NCBI RefSeq assembly: GCF_030124375.1
Contig: NZ_JASKLS010000018.1
Location: 1-64,000, forward strand
Direction of reading: 5' to 3'
DNA from: Sinorhizobium sp. 6-70
GTDB taxonomy: Bacteria; Pseudomonadota; Alphaproteobacteria; Rhizobiales; Rhizobiaceae
Length of the DNA: 64,000 bases
Shown here: positions 51,721 through 61,075 of the stretch, piece by piece
Numbering within the stretch: the stretch's first letter is position 1
Layout of the letters: each line of letters begins with the position of its first letter
Notes under the pieces: generated by a model
The model's database searches: none
What the model saw: the letters and a program-made list of their open reading frames with translations, nothing else
What the model was told of the DNA's origin: nothing
Translations under genes and position numbers: made by a program

Positions 51721-53025
51721 ATGCTGAAACGGCTGCACGCCATCCTCCTGACGTCGGTTCTGGCCCTCCCGCTTGCCACCGGGCTTGCCCGGGCGAGCGC
51801 GGCGGAGGAGCTCGCGCCCTTCAAGATGATAAGGTCGCTGCAATTCGTTCAGGACTCGGTCGTGCTCGGCGATCATTCCGCAATCGAGATGCAGCGCTTC
51901 ATGCTGGGTGCGATCGACAAGCGGCTGAGGGCCGTCGAGCAATCGGCCTTCCGCGATCCGCGCAACGTCGATGCGGCGCTCGTCTACGTCATGAGCGGCG
52001 GCAATCCCGACACGCTCGACTATCTGGCCGACCGCGACATCGAAGGAAATTTCGACAGCCGGGTGACGGAAGCGTTGCGGCAATATCTGGGCGGCAAAGG
52101 AGCGCTTATCGTCGAAGCCCTTTCCAAGGCCGCGCCGGAATACAAGAACGCCCGCATTGGCCCTTATCTTTTCCTGATCCTCGGCAATGCGACCTCGCAG
52201 CAGAACCCCATGGCTGCGATGAAATATTACGATTGGGCCCGTCTGACTGCGCCGGGCACGATCATCGAGGAGGCGGCGCTGCGCCGCTCCGTCTTTCTGG
52301 CCGCAAAGGCGAACGAACCGGATAAAGGGTTTCGATATGCCTTGAGCTACGCGCGGCGTTACCTGACGTCGCCTTATGCGAGCCAGTTCGCGGACGTGTT
52401 CGTCGAACTCGCGGTTGCGCATTTCGATGAAGCGGCCGAGCAGAAGATCTCCGAAGTCCTGGCTTTCATGGATCAACCGCGCCAGCGCGAGGTCTATCTT
52501 CGTGTCGCCCGGCGTGCGGCGATCGGCGGCAACGAGGCCCTCGCGCGGCTTGCCTCGAAACGGGCCGAAGGTCTCGCTGACGACAGCACTTCGCAGTCGC
52601 AGGTACTTGCGAGCTTTTATGAGGGGCTTGCCGCGGTGCCCTCTGCGGACGTGTTCGCGGCTGCCGAAACCATTAATGCAATTCCCGATGAAAAGCTGTC
52701 CCCGCGCGATCGGGCGCTCCGCGATGCGGCCAAGGCGATTGCGGACGCGGTTGTGCAACTACCGCAGGATGAAAGCTCCACGCAAGCGTCAGCGCCTATA
52801 CCGGATGGAATCGCCGCAGAAGAGGACCAGGCCGTGTCCGAGGAGACGGGAAGCGGGATGAGCCCATTCGGCGAGACGGTTGAGCCATCGGGCGGGTCGA
52901 GCAACGGTGACAAGACCGGTGCCGGAGCGGCCCCCCCTGCGGAGCCTGCGCTTGACGGGTTCCTCACCAACGGTCGCTCGAAGATCGCCGAGATCGATGC
53001 GCTCCTGAAGGAGGAAGGACTATGA
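51721..53025 (+). CDS. motC: Periplasmic motor protein MotC
   Basis: 434 residues with a signal peptide (ending ARASA near residue 26). The body is a helical, SEL1/TPR-like array (MKYYDWARLTAPGTIIEEAA, RRYLTSPYASQFADVFVELA), and the last 80 residues are Pro/Glu/Gly-rich and probably flexible. In S. meliloti MotC acts with MotB in the periplasm and is stabilised by MotE; both partners are encoded here. The stop overlaps fliK by 4 bp. Confidence 0.92.
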   Translation: MLKRLHAILLTSVLALPLATGLARASAAEELAPFKMIRSLQFVQDSVVLGDHSAIEMQRFMLGAIDKRLRAVEQSAFRDPRNVDAALVYVMSGGNPDTLDYLADRDIEGNFDSRVTEALRQYLGGKGALIVEALSKAAPEYKNARIGPYLFLILGNATSQQNPMAAMKYYDWARLTAPGTIIEEAALRRSVFLAAKANEPDKGFRYALSYARRYLTSPYASQFADVFVELAVAHFDEAAEQKISEVLAFMDQPRQREVYLRVARRAAIGGNEALARLASKRAEGLADDSTSQSQVLASFYEGLAAVPSADVFAAAETINAIPDEKLSPRDRALRDAAKAIADAVVQLPQDESSTQASAPIPDGIAAEEDQAVSEETGSGMSPFGETVEPSGGSSNGDKTGAGAAPPAEPALDGFLTNGRSKIAEIDALLKEEGL

Positions 53026-54530
53026 GACCTCTTGAAGAGAGTTTGCGCGGCCCGACTCCGGCGCCGACAGGCAAGGCGGCGTCCAGGCACGGCGGAAGGG
53101 AAGAGAGCGGGCAAGCGTCCGGCGCCTTCGAAGACGCGATTGCCGACGCCGGCCGCCAGAAAGCACCGGGGCGGGGCCCGGCCACTAGCGACGCCAAGCA
53201 GCAAACGGACAATCCACCTGAGATCGGCTCGCAAGCACCTACTGACAACGTCACGGCAGCCGACGGTCGTAAAATACGTGCCTCGATCGGGCGCAACGGA
53301 TTAGACGGCAGCTGGGACGCGGAAACATTGCACGACCTCGGCAATGGCGGTGCGGAAGATAAGAACGCAGCCGCCAATCGATCGACATCCGATGCGCGTT
53401 CCGTTCGCGAGCAGGCGATGAAGCGTCTCCAGCGCATGGGCCTCGCGAACAAGGAACGTACGCCCTCGGGCAGAGATCCTGGCGGCGAGCAAGACATGAA
53501 TGCGCTGGCGCAGAAGATGGCTGCCCTCGCGCGCGAGCAGGCAAGGGCGGGCGCCGCGGCAACGCCTGAAGCGCGGGCGGGCGCCGAGCAAGAGGATGCT
53601 TTCGGCACGACCGAGCCGGCGAAGGGAACCGTCGACGATCTGCTGACGATGCTCGGCGCGGCGGCCGTGATAACCGCGGCTCTGCAGCAGCCGGAAGGCG
53701 AGGGCCGCGTGTCGGGCGATCGCACCGTGCCGGGTAACGCGGCCCGAATCAAAGCCGGCGAAGGTTTGGCCGACTTGACGCCGGACGACGGTTTGCACGG
53801 CGAGAGCGACGTGTCCGAGTCTGATCAGCTCTTCCGGTTTGCCCGTGCAGACGGTAAGGGCCAGGCCGTGTCGATGGCGATTTCGCGCGACGGGGAGAAG
53901 GCTGTCGTCGATAACGCCAAGCCGGCCACCACGGCCAAGGCGGAAAACGTCACTGTCCTGGAAGCGCGCCGTTATCTCGGCTTGGCCATGAACCCCAACG
54001 CCGCGTCGGTGACCGGCGCGATTGCAGGGGACAGTGGATGGGCGCAGTTGATGCAATCGAGCACAGCCTTGGCGCAAGCCGACGCCTCGAGCCAAGTCGG
54101 CAAGACGCTCAACACGCTCAAGATCCAGATGCATCCGATCGAGCTCGGCACGGTGACGGCGACCTTGCGGTTGAAGGACGACGAGTTGCAGGTCGATCTG
54201 AAGGTGGAGTCCGGCGAGGCGTTCCGCCAGTTGCGTGACGATCAGGGCGAGATGGTGAAAGCCTTGCGCGCCCAAGGCTTCGCGGTCGACCAGGTGAATA
54301 TCGTGTTCAATGCCGGCGGCGACGCTTCATCCGGCGGCAATGCGCAGCAACAGGCGCAAACAGCCCCCGGTCAGCAGGGACGCGAACACGCCGGCGAGGG
54401 AAGCGGGCAGGAGCGCCAGAGACAGGATGGCGCGCAGGCAGCGGCGACAGAAAGGTGGGCGGGCAATGATGGACTGGATGATGCGCCGGCTGACGCTGAG
54501 CGTAATCGTGCTGGCTACGTCTACATGTAG
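53022..54530 (+). CDS. fliK: Hook-length control protein FliK (formerly MotD)
   Basis: 502 residues. The first ~330 are hydrophilic and low in complexity, rich in Ala, Gly, Asp and Gln, which fits a molecular ruler. The conserved C-terminal FliK domain lies near residues 360-430 (LNTLKIQMHPIELGTVTATL, RQLRDDQGEMVKALRAQGF), then a Gln/Gly-rich tail. It reports hook length to FlhB. The end of the gene overlaps the lytic transglycosylase gene by 65 bp in another frame. Confidence 0.9.
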   Translation: MRPLEESLRGPTPAPTGKAASRHGGREESGQASGAFEDAIADAGRQKAPGRGPATSDAKQQTDNPPEIGSQAPTDNVTAADGRKIRASIGRNGLDGSWDAETLHDLGNGGAEDKNAAANRSTSDARSVREQAMKRLQRMGLANKERTPSGRDPGGEQDMNALAQKMAALAREQARAGAAATPEARAGAEQEDAFGTTEPAKGTVDDLLTMLGAAAVITAALQQPEGEGRVSGDRTVPGNAARIKAGEGLADLTPDDGLHGESDVSESDQLFRFARADGKGQAVSMAISRDGEKAVVDNAKPATTAKAENVTVLEARRYLGLAMNPNAASVTGAIAGDSGWAQLMQSSTALAQADASSQVGKTLNTLKIQMHPIELGTVTATLRLKDDELQVDLKVESGEAFRQLRDDQGEMVKALRAQGFAVDQVNIVFNAGGDASSGGNAQQQAQTAPGQQGREHAGEGSGQERQRQDGAQAAATERWAGNDGLDDAPADAERNRAGYVYM

Positions 54531-55032
54531 CGCCTGGGCAAGCGCCGGCATCTGCGAGCGCGAGATCCTTTCTGCCGCTTCGAAATACGGCATTCCGACG
54601 GGTATCCTCTATTCCGTGGGCCTGACCGAGACCGGCCGCAAAGGATCGCTCCAGCCTTACGCGATGAACATCGAGGGCAAAGCGTATTTCGGCACCAGCG
54701 TTGAGGACGTCTTGGCACGCTTCGGCACGGCGCGGGCGCAAGGGGCCAAGCTCATCGATCTCGGCTGTATGCAGATCAACTATTACTTCCACGGCGAGAA
54801 TTTCCGTTCGCCGGAGGAAATGCTTGATCCGCGCAAGAATGTCGAATATGCCGCCCGCTTCCTATCCAATCTGCGCGCCAGGCACGAGAGCTGGACGATG
54901 GCCGTCGCGCGTTATCATGCCGGCCCGAACAACGATCCGGCACAGAAAAAATACGTCTGCCGGGTGATCGCGAATCTCGTCGCGACGGGCTACGGCAAGT
55001 GGACGCCGAACGCCACGCAGTTCTGTCAATAA
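54466..55032 (+). CDS. Exported lytic transglycosylase, likely flagellum-associated
   Basis: 188 residues from one of two adjacent ATGs (54466, 54469). A signal peptide (to about residue 26, LATSTCSAWA) is followed by an SLT domain: catalytic Glu region YSVGLTETGRKG, then DLGCMQINYYFHG and AVARYHAGPNN. It would open the peptidoglycan for the rod. Alphaproteobacteria have no muramidase domain on FlgJ, and Rhodobacter SltF fills that role; this gene is the natural equivalent here. The first 65 bp overlap fliK out of frame. Confidence 0.85.
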   Translation: MMDWMMRRLTLSVIVLATSTCSAWASAGICEREILSAASKYGIPTGILYSVGLTETGRKGSLQPYAMNIEGKAYFGTSVEDVLARFGTARAQGAKLIDLGCMQINYYFHGENFRSPEEMLDPRKNVEYAARFLSNLRARHESWTMAVARYHAGPNNDPAQKKYVCRVIANLVATGYGKWTPNATQFCQ

Positions 55033-55303
55033 TCAACCTGAGATTGCTTCAGCAGGGCCGCGGCCACATTATGGCGACAATGCGGACGGATTGTGATGGC
55101 AAGCGGATTTGTTGCGGCTCGTTAACTTTTCCACACGATTTTAGTGCCATGATTAACAAATACCTACTAGATATAGATCAAATCGGCACGCAATCCCTAA
55201 TCAATTATTAAAATCTCCCATTAACTTCCTCTAGTTGTTCGTGAATCCCTCGATTCGTACCTCTTTATCAACGAGGCACCCATATTGATTCGGAGGCGGA
55301 CGA

Positions 55304-55975
55304 ATGATCGTGGTGGTTGATGATAGAGAGCTCGTAAAGGATGGCTACACGTCCTTGTTCGGGCGCGAAGGTATTCCCTCGACGGGCTTTGATCCGAGGG
55401 AATTCGGCGAGTGGGTAAACACGGCTGCGGACTCGGATATCGATGCGGTCGAGGCGTTTCTGATCGGGCAGGGCGACAGCGCATTCAGCCTGCCCCGCGC
55501 GATCCGTGACCGCTCGATGGCGCCGGTCATCGCGATGAGCGACACACCCTCGCTCGAAAACACCCTGGCGCTGTTCGACTGCGGGGTCGACGACGTCGTG
55601 CGCAAGCCGGTGCACCCGCGGGAGATACTCGCCCGGGTTGCCGCAATCCGCCGACGCCTCAAGGCCATCACCAACTATACGGATATCGGACCGATCCGCG
55701 TTTTCGCCGACGGCCGCGATCCGGAAATCAATGGCGAAGTCTTCGCCCTGCCGCGGCGTGAGCGGCGCATTCTCGAGTACTTGGTCGCCAACCGCGGCCG
55801 CCGCGTATCGAAGTCCCAGATCTTCAACGCGATCTACGGCATCTTCGACGAGGACGTCGAGGAGAACGTGGTCGAAAGCCACATCAGCAAGCTGCGCAAG
55901 AAACTGCGCAAGAAGCTCGGTTTCGACCCGATCGATTCCAAGCGTTTCCTTGGCTACTGCATCGACTGGAATTGA
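55304..55975 (+). CDS. rem: OmpR-type class IB activator Rem
   Basis: 223 residues. A degenerate receiver domain (~1-120) has the acidic pair D6-D7 and a Lys in RKPVHPREI, but the phosphoacceptor position is Glu50 (DIDAVEAFL) instead of Asp. The C-terminal winged helix includes LPRRERRILEYLVANRGRRV and ENVVESHISKLRKKL. In S. meliloti Rem is switched on by VisNR, repressed by MucR, and activates class II flagellar genes; FtcR of Brucella is the homolog. GGAGGCGGACG precedes the ATG. The 271-bp upstream gap is A/T-rich and lacks the class II motif. Confidence 0.93.
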   Translation: MIVVVDDRELVKDGYTSLFGREGIPSTGFDPREFGEWVNTAADSDIDAVEAFLIGQGDSAFSLPRAIRDRSMAPVIAMSDTPSLENTLALFDCGVDDVVRKPVHPREILARVAAIRRRLKAITNYTDIGPIRVFADGRDPEINGEVFALPRRERRILEYLVANRGRRVSKSQIFNAIYGIFDEDVEENVVESHISKLRKKLRKKLGFDPIDSKRFLGYCIDWN

Positions 55976-56009
55976 GTGCCCGGCGGCGATCCGGGCGCCT
56001 CAAGACAGG

Positions 56010-56032
56010 TTCACGCAAGGCCCGGCTCCTAG
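56010..56032 (+). promoter_or_regulatory. Class II motif upstream of flgE
   Basis: TTCACGCAAG, 9 bp, CTAG: full consensus. It is 31 bp before the flgE start and 35 bp after the rem stop, so flgE has a promoter separate from rem. Confidence 0.7.
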
Positions 56033-56063
56033 TGTCGCCGCAACGAGGAATTGAGGATCCGAT

Positions 56064-57290
56064 ATGAGTCTCTACGGTACCATGAGAACCGGCGTTTCAG
56101 GCATGAACGCCCAATCGAACCGGCTCAGCACGGTCGCTGATAATATCGCGAACGCCAATACGACCGGCTACAAGCGCGCGTCGACGGAATTCTCATCGAT
56201 GATCCTGCCGTCGAGCAATGGTGCCTACAACTCCGGCGGCGTGGAAACGCAGGTCCGCTACAGCATCTCCGAGCAGGGAGCACCAGTCTACACGACGTCA
56301 GGCAGCGATCTCGCCATCGATGGCGGCGGCTTCTTCATTGTTCAGGGTGCCAATGGCCAGGAATACCTGACACGTGCCGGTGCCTTCGTACCGGACAAGG
56401 AAGGCAATCTCGTCAACGGCGGCTTCACGCTGATGGGTTACGAATACCAGGCTGGTGTCGATCCGACGGTTGTCGTTAATGGCTTCGACGGTTTGACCAA
56501 GGTGAACCTCAGCTCCGAAGGGCTGATCGCCAAAGGCTCGACTAAGGGCGACATGGGCGGCAATCTTCCATCGGGAGCGGCCGTAGGCGATGCGCATCCC
56601 ACGTCGCTTGTTGTGTACGATAGTCAGGGCAACACACGCATCCTCGACTTCATCTACACCAAAACCGCAGCAAACAACTGGTCGCTCGAAATCCGCGATC
56701 GCGCCACCTATACGGCCGGTCCGCCCGCCACCGGCGTGCTCGGCACCGCGGCCCTGACCTTTGATGCAAGTGGTGCGCTGACGACTTCTCCGGCAACGGT
56801 CACGACCACGGCAATGACGGGCCTACCCGGGACCGGCGCAAATCTCGCCGCGCTCACAATCGACCTGACCAAAACCACTCAGCTCGGTTACGACTTCAAC
56901 TCCGACGGTGGTCACATTGACGGCAACAAGCCGAGCAAGGTCGCAGGCTTCCAGATCGATGCCGATGGCATTGTCTACGTCAAGTACGAGAACGGCGACC
57001 TCGACCCCCGCTATCGCATCGCGCTCGCCAATGTGCAGAGCCCGGACAAGCTGCTGCCGGAGTCCGGCAATGTCTATTCGCAGGGCGTTGATTCCGGCGT
57101 CATCGTCACCGGCTTCGCTGGCGGCGGTAACTTCGGCAACATTCTTTCCGGCGCGCTTGAAAGCTCGAACGTCGATATCGCCGAAGAACTGACGGCGATG
57201 ATCGAGTCGCAGCGCAACTACACGGCCAACTCCAAGGTCTTCCAGACCGGCTCTGAACTGCTCGACGTTCTGGTCAACCTGAAACGGTAA
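56064..57290 (+). CDS. flgE: Flagellar hook protein FlgE
   Basis: 408 residues. N-terminal rod/hook signature in LSTVADNIANANTTGYKRAS; the middle contains the hook D1/D2 segments (GYEYQAGVDPTVVVNGFDGL, HPTSLVVYDSQGNTRILDF); C-terminal helix IAEELTAMIESQRNYTANSK. It builds the hook and is the main late rod/hook export substrate. First of a chain through to fliQ. Confidence 0.95.
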   Translation: MSLYGTMRTGVSGMNAQSNRLSTVADNIANANTTGYKRASTEFSSMILPSSNGAYNSGGVETQVRYSISEQGAPVYTTSGSDLAIDGGGFFIVQGANGQEYLTRAGAFVPDKEGNLVNGGFTLMGYEYQAGVDPTVVVNGFDGLTKVNLSSEGLIAKGSTKGDMGGNLPSGAAVGDAHPTSLVVYDSQGNTRILDFIYTKTAANNWSLEIRDRATYTAGPPATGVLGTAALTFDASGALTTSPATVTTTAMTGLPGTGANLAALTIDLTKTTQLGYDFNSDGGHIDGNKPSKVAGFQIDADGIVYVKYENGDLDPRYRIALANVQSPDKLLPESGNVYSQGVDSGVIVTGFAGGGNFGNILSGALESSNVDIAEELTAMIESQRNYTANSKVFQTGSELLDVLVNLKR

Positions 57291-57313
57291 TCGAAAGAGA
57301 GACGGTCCGCGTT

Positions 57314-58771
57314 ATGTCGCTGTCCACCGCAATCACAATCGCGCAATCCGCTTTCAACACTACGGCGGCTCAAACGGCCATCGTGTCGAAGAACATCGCG
57401 AATGCGGGCAACGCGGACTATTCGCGTCGGATGGCGCTGTTGGGCACGACGCCATACGGAGCACAGGTCGTTTCGATCTACCGGGCGCAGAACGAGGCGC
57501 TGCTCAAGCAAAGCATCGCCAGCATCGGCCAGGCCTCGGGCCAGGGCCGCCTCCTCTCCGGCCTGGAGCTTCTGAAATCGTCGCTCGGCGGCAACGACTA
57601 TGAAACGTCGCCGGCGAAATTCCTGGCGGCGTTCCGCGACAGCCTGCAGACATTCGCGTCGACTCCCGGAAACCCTTCGATGGCCGCTTCGGCGGTATCG
57701 GATGCCGGTGATCTGGCCAACTCGATCAGCACGACGGCGAACGCCGTTCAGAGTTTGCGCGCCGATGCCGACAAGGAGATCGCGATCGAGGTCGAGAAGC
57801 TGAACAGCCTACTCGCCGATTTCGAAAAGGCGAACAATGCGGTCAAGTCGGCCACCGCCCAGGGGCAGGACGCGAGCGAAGCCCTCGACCAACGCGACAA
57901 GATCCTAAAGCAGGTGTCGGAGATCATCGGCATCTCGACGGTGACGAGAGCCAATAACGACACGGTGATCTACACGGCGGATGGCACGGTACTCTTCGAG
58001 ACCATGCCCCGAGCTGTCACGTTCGCCCCGAAAGCAGCCTACGACGCGACGATCACCGGGAACAAGATCTATGTCGACGGTGTACCGGTTGCTGCGGGTT
58101 CCGGAGCCAACACGACGGCCGAAGGCAAGTTGGCGAGCTTGCTTCAACTGCGCGACGACGTGGCGCCAAAATTTCAGTCGCAGCTCGACGAAATCGCCCG
58201 CGGTCTGGTGACACTCTTCCAGGAGGGCAATCCGTCCGGCGTGCCGCCGATCCCCTATGCGCCAGGACTTTTCACCTGGGCAGGTGGCACGGTTCCGCCG
58301 GCGGGCACGGTCGTTCCCGGCCTTGCAGCGACGCTCGCCGTCAATCCCTTGGCAAAAGCCAATCCGATGCTGCTGCGTGACGGCGGTTTCAACGGCGTCG
58401 TGTCCAATCCGGGCGGAGCGGCAACGCCTGATGCGGGCTACACCGCCCTGCTCGAGGGCTTTATCGACGCCATGGCTGAGGACATGGCTTTCGACCCGGC
58501 AACGGGTCTCGACGGAAGCAGCTCGATCCTCGATTTCGCAACATCGTCGGTCGGTTGGCTGGAGCAACTGCGCAGCACCGCCTCGATCGCCAGCGACAAC
58601 AAATTTGCGCTTCTCGCTCGCACGCAGGAAGCGTTGAGCAAGGAAACCGGCGTCAGCATCGACGAGGAATTGTCCCTGCTGCTCGACCTGGAGCAATCCT
58701 ACAAAGCATCGGCCAAGCTGGTCAGTACGGTGGACGCCATGATGGCGGCCCTTCTCGAAGCCGTGAGGTAA
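57314..58771 (+). CDS. flgK: Hook-filament junction protein FlgK
   Basis: 485 residues. N-terminal part TAAQTAIVSKNIANAGNADY with the following YSRRMALLG segment, and the C-terminal helix EELSLLLDLEQSYKASAKLV. It joins hook and filament together with FlgL. The gap to flgE is 23 bp, to flgL 2 bp. Confidence 0.93.
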   Translation: MSLSTAITIAQSAFNTTAAQTAIVSKNIANAGNADYSRRMALLGTTPYGAQVVSIYRAQNEALLKQSIASIGQASGQGRLLSGLELLKSSLGGNDYETSPAKFLAAFRDSLQTFASTPGNPSMAASAVSDAGDLANSISTTANAVQSLRADADKEIAIEVEKLNSLLADFEKANNAVKSATAQGQDASEALDQRDKILKQVSEIIGISTVTRANNDTVIYTADGTVLFETMPRAVTFAPKAAYDATITGNKIYVDGVPVAAGSGANTTAEGKLASLLQLRDDVAPKFQSQLDEIARGLVTLFQEGNPSGVPPIPYAPGLFTWAGGTVPPAGTVVPGLAATLAVNPLAKANPMLLRDGGFNGVVSNPGGAATPDAGYTALLEGFIDAMAEDMAFDPATGLDGSSSILDFATSSVGWLEQLRSTASIASDNKFALLARTQEALSKETGVSIDEELSLLLDLEQSYKASAKLVSTVDAMMAALLEAVR

Positions 58772-58773
58772 TT

Positions 58774-59832
58774 ATGAAGACGTCCTTCGTTTCGAATCTG
58801 GCGGTACAGAACGCCATGCGGCTGACCATTCAGCAGCAGCAGGCGGAGATGCTTAATCTTCAAAAGGAACTGACGACGGGCCGCCACGCCGATGTCGGCC
58901 TCACGCTCGGAGCGACGACCTCGCGCTCGCTCAACCTGCAACGCGAGCTCGCGCGAATGAACTCGCTGACGAGCACGAACTCGATCGTCAACCAGCGGCT
59001 CTCTGCCTCCCAGGAGGCACTTGAGACCATGGCGAGTGCTGCACAAAAGGTCCGCGACACACTCGTGACCTTCAAGGGCAATGATTCCGCCGACAAGCTG
59101 GCGATCCAGAAGACGGAAATCGACAGCGCTCTTTCGCTTTTCACGTCAGCGGCGAATACCTCGTTCAACGGCGAGTTCCTGTTCTCGGGAATCAATTCGG
59201 ACGTGAAGCCGCTCGCCGACTATAGCTCCGCGGCAACCTCGACGGCCAAGGCTGCGTTCAACACGGCGCTCTCGACATACATGGCTGCCCAGGTCCCGCC
59301 GCTGACGGCGATGGACCAGTTCTCCGTCACGCAGATGCAGGATTTCATCACCACGGTCGTGGAGCCGATGTACACCGGCGCGCAATGGGATGCCAATTGG
59401 TCCGATGCATCGAGCCAGAACATGACGAGCCGCATCAGCACGTCCGAAGTCGTCGAAAGCTCGACGAACGTGAACACGACCGGAGTGCGGATGTTCGCGC
59501 TCGCGAGTGTTATCGCCTCGGAACTGATGGACAAGGGCGTTACTTCGGAAGTCCGCAATGCGATCGGAGAAGCAGCCATCGATTACGTCGAGCAGGGTAT
59601 TACCGGCATCGACGCCGAACGCAGCAAACTCGGCGTCGCCGAGGCTCGCGTAAAGAAGGCAAACGACTCCCTGGCAGCACAGATCAAACTCGTCACCACG
59701 CATATCGGCGACATCGAAGGCATCGACGAGGAGGCGGCGTCGACGCGCATAAACCTTCTGAAAACGCAGCTTGAGACATCTTACACGCTCACATCGCGGA
59801 TTCAGCAGTTGAGCTTGCTCAATTTCCTCTGA
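58774..59832 (+). CDS. flgL: Hook-filament junction protein FlgL
   Basis: 352 residues. N-terminus with MRLTIQQQQAEMLNLQKEL and the T-L-G-A-T-T-S-R-S-L motif, C-terminal flagellin-like helix ending TSYTLTSRIQQLSLLNFL. Start at 58774, just after flgK; a long upstream open frame within flgK is not coding. Confidence 0.93.
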   Translation: MKTSFVSNLAVQNAMRLTIQQQQAEMLNLQKELTTGRHADVGLTLGATTSRSLNLQRELARMNSLTSTNSIVNQRLSASQEALETMASAAQKVRDTLVTFKGNDSADKLAIQKTEIDSALSLFTSAANTSFNGEFLFSGINSDVKPLADYSSAATSTAKAAFNTALSTYMAAQVPPLTAMDQFSVTQMQDFITTVVEPMYTGAQWDANWSDASSQNMTSRISTSEVVESSTNVNTTGVRMFALASVIASELMDKGVTSEVRNAIGEAAIDYVEQGITGIDAERSKLGVAEARVKKANDSLAAQIKLVTTHIGDIEGIDEEAASTRINLLKTQLETSYTLTSRIQQLSLLNFL

Positions 59833-59867
59833 TCGAGAGGAGCCGGACAAACATGAAGGATGTCTGA

Positions 59868-60215
59868 ATGTATCAGTTTTCGTATGCCGAGATCATGGAG
59901 GACGGCGTCGCCGATTCCAAAGATCGCGAACGGCAGGTACTCGATCGCTCGATCGCGCTTTTGGAGGCGGCGAAACAGCAGAATGGGTATTCGAGGGAGG
60001 CTATCGAGGCGATCTATTTTACCCGGCGCGTCTGGATCCGCTTCATCGAGGATTTGCGCACGCCGGATAACCAGCTCAACGAAGAGCTACGCGCCAATCT
60101 TATTTCGATCGCCATCTGGATCTTGAACGAGACGGAGAAGATCCGCAAACGCGAATCTTCCAACTTCCAAGGCATCATTGACATTACCACCATCATCAGG
60201 GATGGACTGAAATGA
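59868..60215 (+). CDS. flaF: Flagellin synthesis regulator FlaF
   Basis: 115 residues, helical, matching the alphaproteobacterial FlaF family (YAEIMEDGVADSKDRERQVL, RVWIRFIEDLRTPDNQL). In Caulobacter FlaF promotes flagellin synthesis or secretion and works against FlbT. The stop overlaps flbT by 4 bp. Confidence 0.92.
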   Translation: MYQFSYAEIMEDGVADSKDRERQVLDRSIALLEAAKQQNGYSREAIEAIYFTRRVWIRFIEDLRTPDNQLNEELRANLISIAIWILNETEKIRKRESSNFQGIIDITTIIRDGLK

Positions 60216-60661
60216 AGAGCACACTGCGTATCTCGCTGAAGTCGGGCGAAAGGATTTTTGTAAACGGCGCGGTGCTTCGCGTTGACCGCAAGGTCGCGGT
60301 CGAGTTCCTGAACGACGTCACCTTCCTCCTGGAAAACCACGTGCTGCAGCCGGAAGACGCGACGACCCCTCTGAAGCAACTCTACTTCATTGCCCAGATG
60401 ATCCTGATCAATCCGGAAGGCGCCGAACAGTCGACGGCGATGTTCCGCAAATCGATCGTCATGCTGCTCAACTGCTTCAAGAACGAAGAGGTTCTGGCCG
60501 AGTTGAAGCGGATCGACGGTCTCGTCACGCAAGGGCGCGCCTTCGAGGCGCTGAAGGCGATCCGGGCGCTCTATCCGATCGAAGACCGTATTCTCAACGC
60601 GCAGGAAATCACGCCGGCAACGGTCGAGCAGATTCGCAAGGAGATTGCACCATGGCGGTAA
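60212..60661 (+). CDS. flbT: Flagellin mRNA regulator FlbT
   Basis: 149 residues. FlbT family start (STLRISLKSGERIFVNGAVL) and middle (EFLNDVTFLLENHVLQPEDA). In Caulobacter it binds the 5' leader of flagellin mRNA and stops translation until the hook is complete. The three flagellin genes in this window are natural targets. Its last codons overlap flgD by 10 bp. Confidence 0.93.
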   Translation: MKSTLRISLKSGERIFVNGAVLRVDRKVAVEFLNDVTFLLENHVLQPEDATTPLKQLYFIAQMILINPEGAEQSTAMFRKSIVMLLNCFKNEEVLAELKRIDGLVTQGRAFEALKAIRALYPIEDRILNAQEITPATVEQIRKEIAPWR

Positions 60662-61068
60662 GTGGCGTCAACTCGACTTCGACGGGCTATACGCCGACAG
60701 TTTCGGCCACGGAATCGACGGACGACGCGAGCGCCGCGACGCTGAACTACGAGAGTTTCCTGAAGCTGCTCGTGGCGCAGATGAAGAACCAGGATCCGAC
60801 CAGCCCGATGGACGCGACGCAGCAGATCGCCCAGCTCGCGACCTTCTCGCAGGTGGAGCAGACGATCAAGACCAACAAGAACCTCGAAAGCCTGCTGCAG
60901 CGGACGTCGCTCAGCGAAGCGGACGCGGTTATCGGCAAGACGGTGACCAGCGCCGACGGCAAGACGACTGGTGTCGTCAAGGAAGTCAAACTATACTCTG
61001 ACGGAATCATCGCCGTACTGGATACGGGCAAGGAGCTCGTCATCGGACCCGGCGTCAAAGTGAAGTGA
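60652..61068 (+). CDS. flgD: Hook scaffolding (cap) protein FlgD, short form
   Basis: 138 residues with the conserved N-terminal FlgD region (YESFLKLLVAQMKNQDPTSP, MDATQQIAQLATFSQVEQ). Enteric FlgD is about 230 residues with a C-terminal Ig/FnIII-like part; only a short remnant (AVIGKTVTSADGKTTGVVKE) is present, as usual in rhizobia. It caps the growing hook. Confidence 0.9.
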   Translation: MAVSGVNSTSTGYTPTVSATESTDDASAATLNYESFLKLLVAQMKNQDPTSPMDATQQIAQLATFSQVEQTIKTNKNLESLLQRTSLSEADAVIGKTVTSADGKTTGVVKEVKLYSDGIIAVLDTGKELVIGPGVKVK

Positions 61069-61075
61069 TTTCCGT

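Noticed and set aside
55978..55998. GCCCGG-CGGCGAT-CCGGGC hairpin after rem as a terminator.
   Set aside because: The 6-bp stem is not followed by a T-run and the flgE motif starts just after it; at most a weak stop.
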